Program-made: the position numbers and the translations under genes
In this document: positions 1-12,800 of the stretch, in pieces
Layout: every line of letters starts with the position of its first letter
Numbering within the stretch: the first letter of the stretch is position 1
Assembly (NCBI RefSeq): GCF_013426205.1
Contig: NC_089427.1
Location: forward strand, 3,720,001-3,784,000
Source: Metarhizium brunneum
Lineage: Eukaryota > Ascomycota > Sordariomycetes > Hypocreales > Clavicipitaceae
Direction of reading: 5' to 3'
Length of the DNA stretch: 64,000 bases
Notes under the pieces: model-generated
Databases searched by the model: none
Told to the model about the DNA's origin: nothing
What the model saw: the letters and a program-made list of their open reading frames with translations, nothing else

Positions 1-434
1 TACAAAATGATCTCCATGACCCCTGCTGCAATGGCATGGGCGAAAGCCGGGATCAAAGGTAGTGGGAATTGGCGCGGGAAGCCGACGGAAAGAAGGAAAA
101 AAATTGGGAGAGCCCTTGCCCATGCCGGCCTAAATCTTCCGTGTAAATCATGGGGAAGTTGGCCGGACGCCCGCATGCTCGGTTTCTCGCACAAGGCCCT
201 CCCCCTCATGGTGCCGCGCCTCTACTTTTGCAGGAATACAAGATCTGAGAAGAAAAGAAATTGATTGTCCTGTCCTTCTAAACGGGGAGTAGTGCATCAG
301 CCTGGCAAATGCAAGTCAGAAGATCGACAGCCGAATCAGACGAACGAAGCTGTATTTTCGTCCGTCCAACTTGGGTCGTGAGGGTGAGATTATGCACCAA
401 TAAAAACTTGTGATGACGGTGCTGCTCAGGCCCG

Positions 435-839
435 TCATTGGCAGAGATGACAAGGGGACCGCCCTCTCTTCCCTAAAGAGCCAGTTTGAGTCGCGGGGGA
501 TGTGTCCTTGATGGTAAGATATTTTGCAGAAGGAAGGGCTCCGTATTGTAGACCAGGTTTAGCATGAATTGTGGGATGCTGCCGGCATTGTCCATGTTGG
601 TGACTTCGAGAAATGCAGTTGGAACGAGTTAGTGTTAGCACTATTGCCATTGTTGGTCCCGTGAACCAAGCCAAGTTCGGGGCAGCTATTGGCTTGGCCG
701 GTCGCTTTGCGTAGTTCGTAACCATCTGCTCCGTAATGAGACCAGGGTTGAGACTCGCTGACCCATCAACAGACATGAGGATCGCCCACGTTGTGGTGAA
801 CAACAGCAGTGCAGTCTCTCTCACGCTCCGACGCTGCAT
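435..839 (-). CDS. Weak candidate: 134-residue ORF with a signal-peptide-like start
   Basis: An uninterrupted frame from an ATG at 839-837 encodes 134 residues. The N-terminus is basic and then hydrophobic (MQRRSVRETALLLFTTTWA), followed by a small-residue stretch that could be a signal-peptidase site. The rest has no recognisable domain, and codon bias is only moderate. It stands alone in a gene-poor flank with no visible intron. It could be a small secreted protein or a chance frame. I do not recognise the sequence and put more weight on chance. Confidence 0.15.
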   Translation of the reverse strand: MQRRSVRETALLLFTTTWAILMSVDGSASLNPGLITEQMVTNYAKRPAKPIAAPNLAWFTGPTMAIVLTLTRSNCISRSHQHGQCRQHPTIHAKPGLQYGALPSAKYLTIKDTSPATQTGSLGKRGRSPCHLCQ

Positions 840-1312
840 CTCTGTGCCTCTCCATCGCCCTGTCGCTCTCCGGTTCTCGCTGAATGTTGACCGAGCCTCG
901 CGGAATCCTCTTGTCTTGCCCCTCACGTAGATTAGCGGAAAGTGTGCAAGATTTGAAACATGACTTCCCAGTTTTCCCCGGTGGTGGACGAAATCGGTCC
1001 CGCGCCCCAAGGGGGGTTGTGACGAGCATGTCATTTGCACCACCGCCTTGGAGAATGCCATGGCCGCTGACCCATGCGGCAAGCCATGTCACTAGCCAAC
1101 GCCAGAAGGAAGCTGAGGTGCTGAGCTTCAAGATAGGGGTGTGGTGGTACAGTGGACATACTTTTGTCCGTTTGGCGTCATGGAATTAACAAGGGCATCG
1201 GAGAATTCTCGCTTGTTGGTTGTACGTACGTGTTGTGTGAACAAGATGGAGTACTAATACATATGCATGGTGTATACCTGTTGGGTTCTGTGTTGGTAGT
1301 ACTTGGTTGCAT

Positions 1313-1340
1313 ACGTACAAACGTACAAACATACGTACAA
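1313..1340. repeat. Three ACGTACAA units
   Basis: ACGTACAA occurs at 1313-1320, 1321-1328 and 1333-1340, the first two directly adjacent. It is a short low-complexity tract with no visible function. Confidence 0.7.
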
Positions 1341-1741
1341 GCTTGTCTGCCAATGCCTGGGCTGCGAGTTCGTGGCCTCTTGAAGAACAAGTGTTGGACC
1401 GTCAAACTCAACTTGCTTCAGCTGCTCGATCGGAATACGTACACCCACTGTACATGGTGGGCCAGTATCTGTGTTTGCGAGATGACCTATCGCGTGTGGT
1501 CGCTTCAAATGGACGATTCAGGAAGTGCCCGCAAGGGTTTAGCCGTCAGGTCTGGCTCTTTCCCCATATGATTGAATTTCGTTGGAGAGGAGGTCGGAAT
1601 GACGGGAAGCACCTAGTCGAGACCAGCAAGCCAGGTACCAGACACCATGCAACAATGGGGGCCATCGAGCCGGCCATGGTGGCAACGCTCCTGTGTGTCA
1701 GGCATGTGCATCAGCCCTGGCGGCCTGGGAAGCCCGAGCAT

Positions 1742-1750
1742 TACGGAGTA
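1742..1750 (+). repeat. Dispersed motif TACGGAGTA
   Basis: An exact copy of the 9-mer that recurs in intergenic DNA across this window. It lies in the gene-poor left flank. Confidence 0.8.
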
Positions 1751-3554
1751 CTGACACCTCGCGACCCAGGTCAGGGCTGTCCGTCAGGGTTGCCACGTTG
1801 AGCGGCGCCTATTCCACCAGTATCATGACCGAAGCCGTCGAAGGGGGTAACTTGGGTGGGCAATTCAAGCCAGGCCCGATTGAAGCTCGAAACCCAAGTG
1901 TGGCTCCAGCGGGGGACGGTCATCCACTTCGGCCAACTGGGAGACATTCATGGTGGAAGGTAGGAAAAGAAGCAAAAAGTCAACAACCAACAGCAGGCAA
2001 GATGCGCCATCATCTGCAACAAGTGGCATTGACCAGAGTTCTGTTGTTGTTGGAGAGAAAGGACATCTGGAGTCCAAGCACCGCCACCAATAAGCGGGGG
2101 AGACCAGACCAGACGTTATTTGCGCCTCGCCAGGTCCAGCCGACCACCTGTTGACCTCTGCGCGCGTATCACGGCAAGTGGGAGCCTCTGGCGCTCCTTC
2201 CCGACTCTCTGGATTGCCAATGAGACTGTGTGTGAGATCCAACGAGGGTGCATCGCCATGCTACCATAATGCCATGACATGTCACGCTGACACGAGAGTG
2301 TGTACATGCAACTACATCATGTTGGACATGGGCATGTCTGAGAGTGAGACTCATCAGCCCGATGCACAGACTCGTGTGAGGGCAGCAGAATGCATTTCTG
2401 TCGCTGGGCTATTTTTAGCCTGCATCAATCCGGCCTAAGATTTGGTTCGCCGCCTGCCTGCCGGAATGACAACATAACGCAGTGTTGCGATAAGGACTCG
2501 ATATTTGCGCATAAACGAAGAAGGAACAGAAAGAAAAGAAAACTATCCTAATACACGACAAACCCGGCCATAACGGGCTGCCAAGGCAACCTTGGTCCGG
2601 GATCTCCAACATCCCAAGTCACCACACCACCTAATAAGCGAACGAGCTGAGTTTCAGCTGTGCCATCCATTCTCAGGCATAGCCTCCGAGAGGCTGAGGG
2701 CTGAGGGGCAAGCACATGGCTGCATATGTACCGAGTACGTACATACTACTGCCATTGTCTCCGTTTCCAGAACAGTTACACGGTTACACCAGACAAGAAG
2801 AATCAAGAGCTGGCAGGACAGCATTACTGTTCCTGCAGACAAGTGTGATGAATACAGGGTAGGCGACCCAGAGGAAGACCTCGTGTATCATCATATTCTA
2901 CGGTAAGCTGTGCCTCAGCCTCGAGCCCGAGTTTGGCCTTTCCATTCGTGACGTTCCCCTTCGGTTGGCTGCTTAGTCTCTCACCAGCTCTAAGCACCAC
3001 CACCGAGACAGAACTCTAAATTTGCAAACCAACCATCTGACCATCGCATCCAAGTGTTTCCGCATACAATCTTTCCCATCGTCCAGCACCCATCCACCCG
3101 GCAAGCCGACAGGCCTGGGCACCACCATCCCGAGCCGTGCATTCGTCATCAGAACCCGAGCATCACAGATAGCCCCCAAACGACGTTTAATTTGCGGGAG
3201 CAGGTCGTCTCCCGGGCCTTCCCCATTATCTGTCCAAGACACCCTGTGCGACCGCCCACAGGCCCTGCTTGCCTGAAAAATAAGATGCCGAGCATGGCCC
3301 TTGTCTCTGGCGTGAACCGTCTATTCAGCCATAACGGTCCGTGGCTTTGGTCTCTTGGGGGCCAGATCCCACTGTGGCGTGAACGGCCCTGCGTGGCCAA
3401 AATCCAGCCTCGCAAAACATGAAACTCAATCACCACTCGGCCACAGCAAAGGCGACATTTTTACATATTCTCTCTTCCTTCAGACCGAGGCGCGGTTGTT
3501 TCATGCCATGATGAGCTCCAGTCGTCTCCAGACACGCTCACCATGGCAAATCGG

Positions 3555-3563
3555 TATAAAAGG
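3555..3563 (+). promoter_or_regulatory. TATA box without an assigned gene
   Basis: TATAAAAGG is a near-ideal core TATA element on the plus strand, followed by a G/C-rich then pyrimidine-rich stretch. I found no convincing plus-strand coding sequence in the next 1.4 kb. It may drive a non-coding transcript or a very small gene, or be a chance match. Confidence 0.3.
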
Positions 3564-5041
3564 AGCGCAGACTCCCCAATCGAGGCCGTAAAATTACAGG
3601 AACGTGAATTGCATCAAGGCCGCATTCTAGGCTAGACGGGTTAGACGCCATTTATGAGGCTCCTCTGGGAGTCCTCTAGCAAGCAACTTGCGTGACGAAT
3701 CGTACCGCTGATCCGTGGCTTTGTGGTGTTGGACGTCAAGTTTCCGCGTACCTACAGGACGTGAAATGACAGGGTGAAAACTATTTGCAAGACTCTTGCA
3801 GCGAGGCTGTGCGTGTCTTCGGCATTCGATCAGGCTTCTTTCACACCAGGCTGCTCAGATATCAAGGACGGCAAATGGAAAGGGCATTTTCTCTATACTT
3901 CCCGTAGCTTCGTGAAACGAGCAGATGGCAAGAAAAGGGCAGGGGGCGTGTAAGTGCTGGAAAACGAAATCCCGATTTTTTCGGCCAGCTGAGGCCCAGC
4001 GAGACAAAGTCGTGCATTTTACCAAATAATACAATGAATCTGTTGCACGAGTCTCGACATGCGCAACTAAATCAGACAGGTTTACGTTGCTGCTGTAGGC
4101 AGAGAACTACGAGCAACATGTCTCCCAAGGAAGTCATCGTGGTTATATCCCCGACCAAATAGCCTATTCCCACCTCCCTGGAAATGTCGAAGAAACACAA
4201 TTCAGCAGTTCATTCGGCCTGCAAAAGGCATTTGACTTCTTCACCAGCATCGCGGCAAATATCCCAAATGCTTACCATCATCCTCCACCGTGACCGTTCC
4301 TCCCAAAGCCGTCCGGTAACATGAACATTACTAATAGCTCGCACACGCTTCTCGAAACAGATTCCAAAACCTTCATCACATCTATCCCAGACCTCTTCGT
4401 AAGCATGGATCCTGTCAGCCGCACAATGATGCGCCGTAAGCTACTTTGCAATTCCTCGACTCAGAAATCTACTCATCATAGCACTTGACCAACAAAGCTG
4501 TCAAATACTCACCTCATCGTCACGAGACAAACCACGCAACTAGCCGTCGCTTCGGTCCACACATGTCACAATACACAGGAACCGAATTCGTCACAGTCAG
4601 TATATTCTCAACAGCCGTCATCGCATAACAACTACAACTGCACCAATACAAAACCAGAAAAGGGGGGCCTGAAGAGGCGCTACAGCGGTGACGCGAACCA
4701 CCCCAACGAATATATGAGGATATGAACTATAGTTGAAAAACAAAAACAGCCGGAAAGCGCCGTGTTGCCGATGTTTCTTCTAAAAAAAAAAAAGAGAAAA
4801 AAGAGGACTCCAGAGGATCCCTGCAAATGTTGTCCAAATCCATACTCTGCACCTTTCAACATAATTAAGTGTAGTTAAATGCTCGTCTCCAGTCGTACAA
4901 AAAAGACCTTGTCAGAGAATAAAGGGAAGCAAGTGTTGCCAATGCAGCCAACGAATGACTTTTGTTCGTCTTCTATCACAAGAAGAAAGAATTCTTGAAA
5001 AAAAAAAAAAAAGAATGCAGTAGGTCCGAGATTGGTCAAGT

Positions 5042-6565
5042 TTACGCCTGGGTTGGAGCAGGCAGAGAGGGAGCCTTTGTGGACACGGGAGACTTGGCAG
5101 CCTCATCAGACTCCTCGGACTCGTCGTCAGAGACGGGACGGCTGGCGACTGTTCGTCTGTTCTTGGTCATCTATGTAAATGTGAGTATGATGTCTGATGG
5201 CAGGCACGTTTCAAGAATAGGAGAACCTACCCAGGAGCGGACTCCGCCGACCAGACCAAGCGCGTAGCCAGTCACAAATTCCTTGGAGTTGTTAGGGTTA
5301 GATCCAGGGGTAGTGGGAGATCGAAGACCATCGCTGTTGGCTGAGTTGAAGCGAGCAGGGCTGTGGGGCCGGCTAGATGGCCAGAACTGCTTGAGTTCTC
5401 GGCTGAGCTCCTGGCCTGTGCTTGTCCAGTTTGTAATGATGTTGTCGCGAAGATCTTGGACGTGACGCTTGATATCCAGCTCATTCTTCTTGAGCCAGCT
5501 GACGTTGAGCTCTTGTCGTGAAGTACCACGCTTGAACTGTCGACTAATGTATTTTTCGTAGTCCCGGACGATTCTTCAATTATCAAGTCAGTACACCATT
5601 CGGGGTTGCTCTGCCCGAGGAACGCAAATACGCTGCTCACCTAGTGATGATTCCGGTTGTGCTCACTCCTTCAGTTCGCTGGGTGACGAGGAACATGCCG
5701 GCTGCCTTGATCGGCTGGTAAATATCGTCGCCTTCATCAGCGCCATATGGGAGATCGTCGTGCGCAACATAGTCGAGGTGGTTGGCCTGGAGGAACTCGG
5801 CGGTGACGATCCATGGACAGTCCTCAATGACCTCGTCCACCCACTTGCAGTGTCGCACAGATTCAGCCCGTTCCTTGGCCGACATGACGGTCAAGCCCTT
5901 GCGCTTGTGCGTCTCGTCGTCACCGGTAACACCGACAACAAGAGTGGTGTTGGGGAAGGCCTTTTTGGCCTGCTCAAGCTGTCGCATGTGCCTGCCAAGC
6001 CTCTCGTTAGCCTAGTTGTTCCATTGCCGGCCACGCAGCAGCACAGACCGGACGGCTGCGCATTCAAAGCCAAGCTTTGCGTGGAATAAACAACTTACCC
6101 AAGGTGGAACAAGTCAAAAACACCATCGGCGTAGACTCGTACGGATCGGCCGACGGGAGGAGGGTTGGTCTTGAAACCACCAGCAGGATGGATCAGCTGT
6201 CCAACTGGCGGCGGCGCCATGGTCTCATCGTTGCCGTTGGCAGAAGGCCTGCGTGCCCTGCGACCAACTCGCTCGGCAATATCAATGCTGGCCTCTGTGG
6301 TGTCGCTGGGCTCGCCAGGGTCGATAACATTTTGAGGAGCGACATCGGCAGAGCGGCCCGAGTTGCTTCGCAGTCTCTTAGGATTCGGGCCCGTGGTGCC
6401 GTTGCGATGATGATGTCGACCAGATTCAGGCGCAGTAGTATCGCCTTCTTCGGCAGAAGCGTCTCGGGATGAAGGCTGCAACACACTGTCGGGAGCACCG
6501 TTGGAGAGGGAGGCGGCGTTCCTCTTGCGCTTGCTTCCTTGTGGTGAGGCGGATGGTGACGACAT
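5042..6565 (-). CDS. PCT1: Choline-phosphate cytidylyltransferase (CCT)
   Basis: Four exons: 6565-6099, 5991-5641, 5573-5231 and 5170-5042 (1290 nt, 429 residues, close to the yeast enzyme). The enzyme makes CDP-choline from CTP and phosphocholine, the rate-controlling step of the Kennedy route to phosphatidylcholine, and acts at the nuclear/ER membrane. The nucleotidyltransferase signature [15 protein letters not shown] begins near residue 143; its HxGH spans the first splice junction. The family motif [13 protein letters not shown] lies near residue 261. The third exon holds the amphipathic membrane-binding part and ends VRSW before the last intron; the fourth is a Ser/Glu-rich tail. The first 140 residues are low-complexity and basic (a KRKR patch), consistent with a nuclear signal. 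A GTG nine bases upstream is in frame, but ATG 6565 is the first true ATG. Introns are 107, 67 and 60 nt. Confidence 0.95.
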
Positions 6566-9500
6566 TGTGAGCACGGTGTCGGATTGTGTGTGGCAATCTG
6601 GCGTCGTTCGTTTACGGCAAGTGTTCGCGTGACCAGAGCAGCGTCATTCGAAGGAAGCAAATACTCAGCTCAAATTATAGATGCCGGGCACGAGGCGGAT
6701 GTGGTAGAAGCGATTGGTCTTGGACCCAGGGTAGAGGTTGTGACATTGGGGGGTGGAAAGGTCCAGGTTCGCAGCTGTGGTGCGGATAGCGCGACGAAGG
6801 AGCTTGTCAGGATGCAAAGATTGGTAGCACACGGAAGATGAGGGCAGAAAAGAGGCCAGACTGGAGCTAGTCGAGCCGAGTAGGTAGAAAAGACGGGGAC
6901 GCTTCAGGAGCTGGTGCAGGACACGGAGGAGCAGATGGGCAAATGCAGGCAGGTGGACGGAAGATTAGAAGATCAGAGAGACCAGAGCTTATGACAGGGA
7001 ATAGCGGGAAGCACATTGACAGTGGCGCGCGATCACGAGCCCAGGGCAGCCCGTCCCATGCCAAAAGCCCACACAGAGACGCCCCGGCTGCCTCCGGAGG
7101 CATCCAGAGATCCAAATTAATGAGCTAAACGAGGCTTGAGTCTCGCGGAGCCTGTCCAAAAGGTGGAGAGAAATGAGCTTTCATTGACCTGTCAGCCAAC
7201 AAACATGACCCGACTCCCTCAATGCCAGCACGATTCTGGGATCCCTGCAATAAAACTCCCGGAGCACAAGGGAACATGGGGAATTCACTTGGAATTGCAG
7301 ACTCCTTTTTTTTTCTGCCACCAATTGCCCTCGGCCAAAGCCGTCACTAGTTTTCCTTTTATCAATGGATTCGCCCCCTGCAGAACCGCCTTGATTTCCC
7401 CTTTGTCCATTCACATTCAACTTTAGAACCTAGCATCACGTGACCGACATGCCCCTTTCCCCCTGGGACGCGGTGGCCCAACACGAGAAAGGCCCAAATT
7501 TATCGCGTCGCGCGTCTTTCAAGCGCCATCGAGATGTCTTGCAGCGTGTTCTAGCCGCATTCGGTCCAATGGGAGTAGCAGGGGTGCGCTGCGCTCTCGC
7601 AGCAGCCATTGGAAACTCGACGTGGTTTCGCCCAACGTACCAGATTTGCCAATTGCTCTCCTTCGTAGACAGCGGCTATCTGTGATTTCCGATGCCATGA
7701 CCACCAACTACTCGCAAATTGATCTCCCATGTGCTGAACTTCCGTGCGGAGCAAAGTGATTGTAGGTCAATTCATGTACTGGCACACATGCAGCTACACA
7801 AAAAGGGGGAACCAGGTATTTTGGGAACCACAGCTACCCCAGCGCGGAGTACGCATTACGAGGGCCAAACCTCTTGTCAACCGAGAGTCGAACTCCGCCA
7901 TACCGCAGCCTCGTTCGTGTCAGCCTACAAATGTTGGGGTGAGCGGTTTTATGAACCGTGGCCACTGATGACACCTTCCAAGATGACATTAAGGGGACAC
8001 ATTGGGATCAACGGAGCTTGGATGCCACTGTCAGATTCATGCCTGCCCCCTCTGGAGTTTCTATGCAGTCGAATTCCCTGCTGACACACAGAGGAATCGT
8101 GAACCTGCTTTGGTACAGACATGGAACGAACCTGTACCGACTCTCCGTACCCGGCCAGAACTGCACACACGGAGTACAAGAGCAGTTTTTGACACGTTCT
8201 ACCATCTCATACGGCACCAAGGCCAAGGGGATCTCCTGGGTTTAATGAGACTCGTTCGCGGCTGCTGGAATGGTTGAACAGCATCAGTCACATCACATCA
8301 ACTTGGTGTCAGATTACCTTTCCTAACTCCGTCCGCCCCGTGTCCGATCCATCCACTGCATCTCAGCCCTTGACGAGCAAAAGGATGCTGCCATCTGTTC
8401 GTATCTAAAAGCTAGCCACTCTCGTATACAGGTCTCTGTAAAGCAAACCCACTCACTTTGCCTCGGCCGGATTGTCGTCTTTATCCGTCCGTCATTCTTT
8501 CATCTGTATCGCAGGCGTCCAACTCCGGCGCCATGACAGACGGTGTGATGAGCTGTGTCCAACACTGTGGCTGTCCATGTCTTGGATTCTTGGCCCACGG
8601 CTCTGACGAAAAATGCTACGCAGCATATCCCTCATTTCAGGGACTCAGCCATCGCTGTGCCACGATAAACCCACAACAAACACCCCCATTAGTATTATCT
8701 CGGAATGGTCAAGTTATTTTATCTTATTTTTTAGGTCATTGCCAACTGCGCAGGACTCCCCACCCTGCCACCTTCCTAGGTAGGTACCCATTCTTGTGCT
8801 TCGGTATGCAAAGGTTGGGGAAATGTCGGCCTGCAATGACACTCTCATGTGTCGTCCGAGAGCATGGGCGGCTTGTGCGTGGTTTTTGATGACCTATCAC
8901 AACGCCAAATGTCTCAATGCGCGGCATTGAGTGCCTTGTAGAGCAGCGACACGTCCACGCAGGCATGAGAACGACACTGATGAAACGAAGAAAATGAAAT
9001 AAATAGACAGCAAAGAACTTTTGGAGTACTATTGGAATGACGCAGGCCGTATGTCTTCAGCCCTACCCTACGTCGCGCAGGTCACATCCATTTTATGCAC
9101 TGATGTACGCAGCTATGTACGTCACCACGCCCAAGTTTTGCCAGCAGTGGACAAACAGCGCTTCTGCACCCGTCGTCGTTAGCACGCCACGGCGGGGACG
9201 GTTGGAGCGTGGTATTTTGACGATTCAACCCGACGTCCTGGACGCGGCACGCCAGCAACAAGACGGATTTCCTTGTTGTTTCAAGCCCACCCGCCGAAAG
9301 GCAGTCTGTTGCATCTCGGTCTGGCATCTTTTCGTCGCAGGCACCTACAGACAGGCAGCAGCGGGTGACAACAGGTCCTCCGCAGAGAGGCCAAAACTTA
9401 AGTACTTACTATGGAGTCGGCAGCGGCTGTGCATGCCGTTTTGGCGCCATGACGGCGTTGAACCCGATTCTCCAGACTATTCCCCAAGCTCCGGGCGTCT

Positions 9501-9824
9501 CGGCTGCAGATGGACGATCAACTAGTAATACTATTCAAGTCTTGCGTATTCCAACATGTCTGGTAAATTGCTCTTGTCTCCCGCTTTGGCCAAACGCGGC
9601 GAGACAGCGTGACATACAGTGCGCAGAGCCGACCGAGGCACCGTGCAAGCCGGATAAGTGGCGTCTCCAGACACAGCAACAGCCCCCCAAGCAACCTGCA
9701 ACCTGCCCCGAGCTTAATAAAGGACCTCTTGACCTCTTGAGCTTCTCCCCGTCGCGGCGAGCTTTTGGTCATCTTGCGTCTTGCTCTCTGCAGACCAAGT
9801 CTCCTCTGGCTCGCTTTTCTCGTC
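6566..9824. other. Divergent intergenic region between CCT and PSD
   Basis: This 3.3 kb region carries the promoters of two divergent phospholipid-synthesis genes. No frame within it is convincing. It contains CCTAGGTAGGTAC at 8775-8787, a 13-mer that recurs at 54107. Shared placement could allow co-regulation of the two genes, but no known operator was recognised. Confidence 0.6.
8775..8787 (+). repeat. Dispersed 13-mer CCTAGGTAGGTAC
   Basis: An exact copy of a 13-base sequence found again at 54107-54119. Both copies lie in intergenic DNA. Function is unknown. Confidence 0.6.
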
Positions 9825-12800
9825 ATGAGAATAAAGCCCACCCGTTTACTTTCGTCCTCGAGTATTAATTCTGTCACCAGCCAGTCGACAGGTACAATGC
9901 GGTCCAAGACTGACAAGACTGACAATGCGGGGGGCCCAGGAGGGGAGGCAGCCGGCGGTCTGGCCTTGAAGCTGGTCATTCTGAAGGTGCGCACGCTCTC
10001 TGTCTTTTCTTCTCTGCTTTCCTCCTACTTTACGCCGAGGAGTCCCTGCCTCTTATGGCATGGCTTATCAATTTGCTAACGTTGCTGTCTAGGCTAGAAA
10101 CTTGGCCGCAAAAGATCGTGGAGGCACTTCCGACCCAGTACGTCTAACCTGTGAATGCCTTTGTTGTGATACGCTCACATATGCTGGAGGCGTTCAGTAC
10201 GTGTCACCCAAGCAAGATGCTAACAAGCGGCGCAGTATCTTGTCATCACCTCGGGTGATAGTAGGGTTGTCACCCATTCAGTCTCGAAAACCCTCAATCC
10301 CGACTGGAATGTAATCGAAGAACTTCCTGTCAATTCAGCTCAGAATCTCCTCCTCGATGTCATCTGTTGGGACAAGGATCGTTTTGGCAAGGATTACATG
10401 GGCGAGTTTGACATAGCTCTCGAGGAGATTTTCCAAAATGAACGGACCGAGGCCGAACCACGCTGGTTTCCCCTAAAGAGCAAAAGACCTGGAAAGAAGA
10501 CCAGTGTTGTCTCTGGCGAGGTCCTGCTGCAATTTACCCTCCTTGACACGACCAACCCGGGTGCCTCCCCCAGAGAGATTCTGGACAAGTTTTCCGCTCT
10601 TGTTCGCTCCATTTCTGCATCTATGCCGTCGCCCAAACCACACTTGACTCCCGAAGCAAACCAAGGCGCGACATCTATGCCTGGCCAGGAAGAACCTGGC
10701 GACGAGGAGGACGAGGATGACCTGACCGAATTCGATGATGAAGAAGGCGATGACCCATCCAAGCCGGAGACGGCCGAAAAGAGGCGCCGTAGACTTAGGA
10801 TCAGGGGCCTGAGGAAGCGAAGAAGAGACAATCCTTACGCCTTTAACAATGGTGGTTCTGATGTTGTAGGCATCATCTTCCTCGAGATTGTCAAAATCAC
10901 CGACCTGCCCCCCGAGTCTAACCTCACGCGAACAAGCTTTGACATGGACCCGTTTGTAGTTGCGTCCCTAGGCAAGAAGACATACCGTACACGCCGTGTC
11001 AGGCACAACTTAAACCCAGTCTACAATGAAAAAATGATTTTCCATGTGCAGGGCCACGAGCAGACGTATTCTTTTTCTTTCACTGTCATCGACCACGACA
11101 AATATTCTGGAAACGACTTTATCGCGTCTTGTAATCTGCCGGTACCGCAGCTGATCGAGAGGGCACCACAGGCCAACCCAGAAACTGGACTCTACGAACT
11201 ACGGGAGCCGGATGGACACACTCCCTCAGCAACTAGATCCCGCTTCAAGAAGCTGGGCATGTCTCGGTCATCATCCACACAAAGCTTGGGCAAATTGATG
11301 CGTACGCAGGTGTCGAAAAGCCCACCCAACACCAACACTTTGTCACAAAGCACCAGTGTTGAGACAAGTCAGACGCCATCCGCCATGACCCTCTCGCCAG
11401 TCTCTGATGCACCTGCTAACCCGGCTGAGCCGTCAGACACTGTTGCTGAAGGTGAGGGTGCCGATTTCCATGACTATGTGGTCCCCCTGAAGATGAAGAA
11501 TTTGGATAAATGGGAGAGCAAACACAGCCCTCAGATTTACCTCAAAGCCAAGTACATGCCGTACCCAGCTCTGCGCCAGCAATTCTGGCGGGCCATGCTT
11601 CGCCAGTACGATACTGACGAAAGTGGTGAGATAAGCCGCGTTGAACTCACTACCATGCTGGACACGCTGGGATCTACTCTGAAGGAGTCTACAATCGACA
11701 GCTTTTTCCAACGATTCCCCCACAAAGCTGCTGACAACGAAGAGACGTGGGATCTGACCATGGATGAGGCAGTGATTTGCCTGGAGGACCAACTCGAGGC
11801 CAAGAGCAAGCCTACGACAGTTGCAGACAAGGTCAAGAGCCTGGTTCCGGACTTGAAGCAACTTGGAATTCATAACAAGCCAGACATCACTGGGGATCTA
11901 AGCTCTGCCAACGTGTCAGGTACTTCCACTCCCCAGATCGTTGTTGAGCCAGAGACCCCCATTGACCCCAAGGGCTCCGGAGGAGAGGAGAGTGACGAGT
12001 TTGGCGACAGAGACGAGGAACATGTCGTAGAAATTCGCGAATGCCCCATCTGTCACCAGCCGCGACTCAACAAGCGTAGTGATACAGACATCATTACCCA
12101 CATTGCTACTTGCGCGAGCCAGGACTGGAGACAAGTGAACACAGTGTTGATGGGTGGCTTTGTGACGGCCAGCCAGGCACAGCGCAAATGGTACTCCAAG
12201 GTCATTACCAAGATCTCCTATGGAGGTTACAAGCTGGGTGCCAACTCGGCCAACATTCTGGTGCAAGATCGCATGACTGGCCAGATCAATGAAGAGAAGA
12301 TGAGTGTCTACGTCAGACTGGGTATCCGGCTGCTGTACAAGGGCCTGAAGTCGCGTGATATGGAGAACAAACGAAGTGAGTACTGACTAGCAAAAGACAC
12401 AAAAAAAAATCGCCATCTTATCTAGACGCAGAACGTTGTTAGAAACTGACATCTCATAGTCCGAAAACTGTTGAAAAACCTGAGCATAAAGCAGGGACGA
12501 AAGTTTGATGACCCTGCGTCTAGGGAGGAAATCGAAAAATTTATCGAGTTTCACGGTCTGGACATGTCAGAAGTTCTCTTGCCGATCGAAGAGTTTAAGA
12601 ACTTTAACGAATTCTTCTACCGAGCACTGAAGCCCAACGCTCGACCCTGCTCGGCACCCAATAACCCTGGCATCATTGTGTCGCCAGCTGACTGCCGAAG
12701 CGTGGTCTTCAACCAGATGACGCAGGCAACCAAGATCTGGGTCAAGGGGAGAGAATTCAGCATCAAGAGGCTGCTAGGGGATGCTTATCCAAATGACGCC

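Larger units (their letters stand above)
1..5041. other. Gene-poor left flank
   Basis: No reading frame here combines length, codon bias and recognisable protein character. Visible items are three ACGTACAA units (1313-1340), one TACGGAGTA motif (1742-1750), a good TATA box at 3555 with no clear gene after it, and poly-A/T tracts near 4780 and 5000. The right end (about 4870-5041) is probably the 3' untranslated region of the minus-strand cytidylyltransferase gene. A minus-strand ORF at 435-839 is listed separately as a weak candidate. Confidence 0.6.

Noticed and set aside
4270..4640. A minus-strand stretch resembling an exon of about 56 codons between a TAG acceptor and a GTAAGC donor (YEEVWDRCDEGFGICFEKR), with an ATG-led frame upstream
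   Set aside because: The upstream frame ends in TGA before the only good donor, and no combination of exons kept a frame for more than about 60 codons.
7861..7960. Possible tRNA on the minus strand, from a GTTCGACTC box
   Set aside because: The T-stem bases do not pair, and no A box or acceptor stem could be formed.
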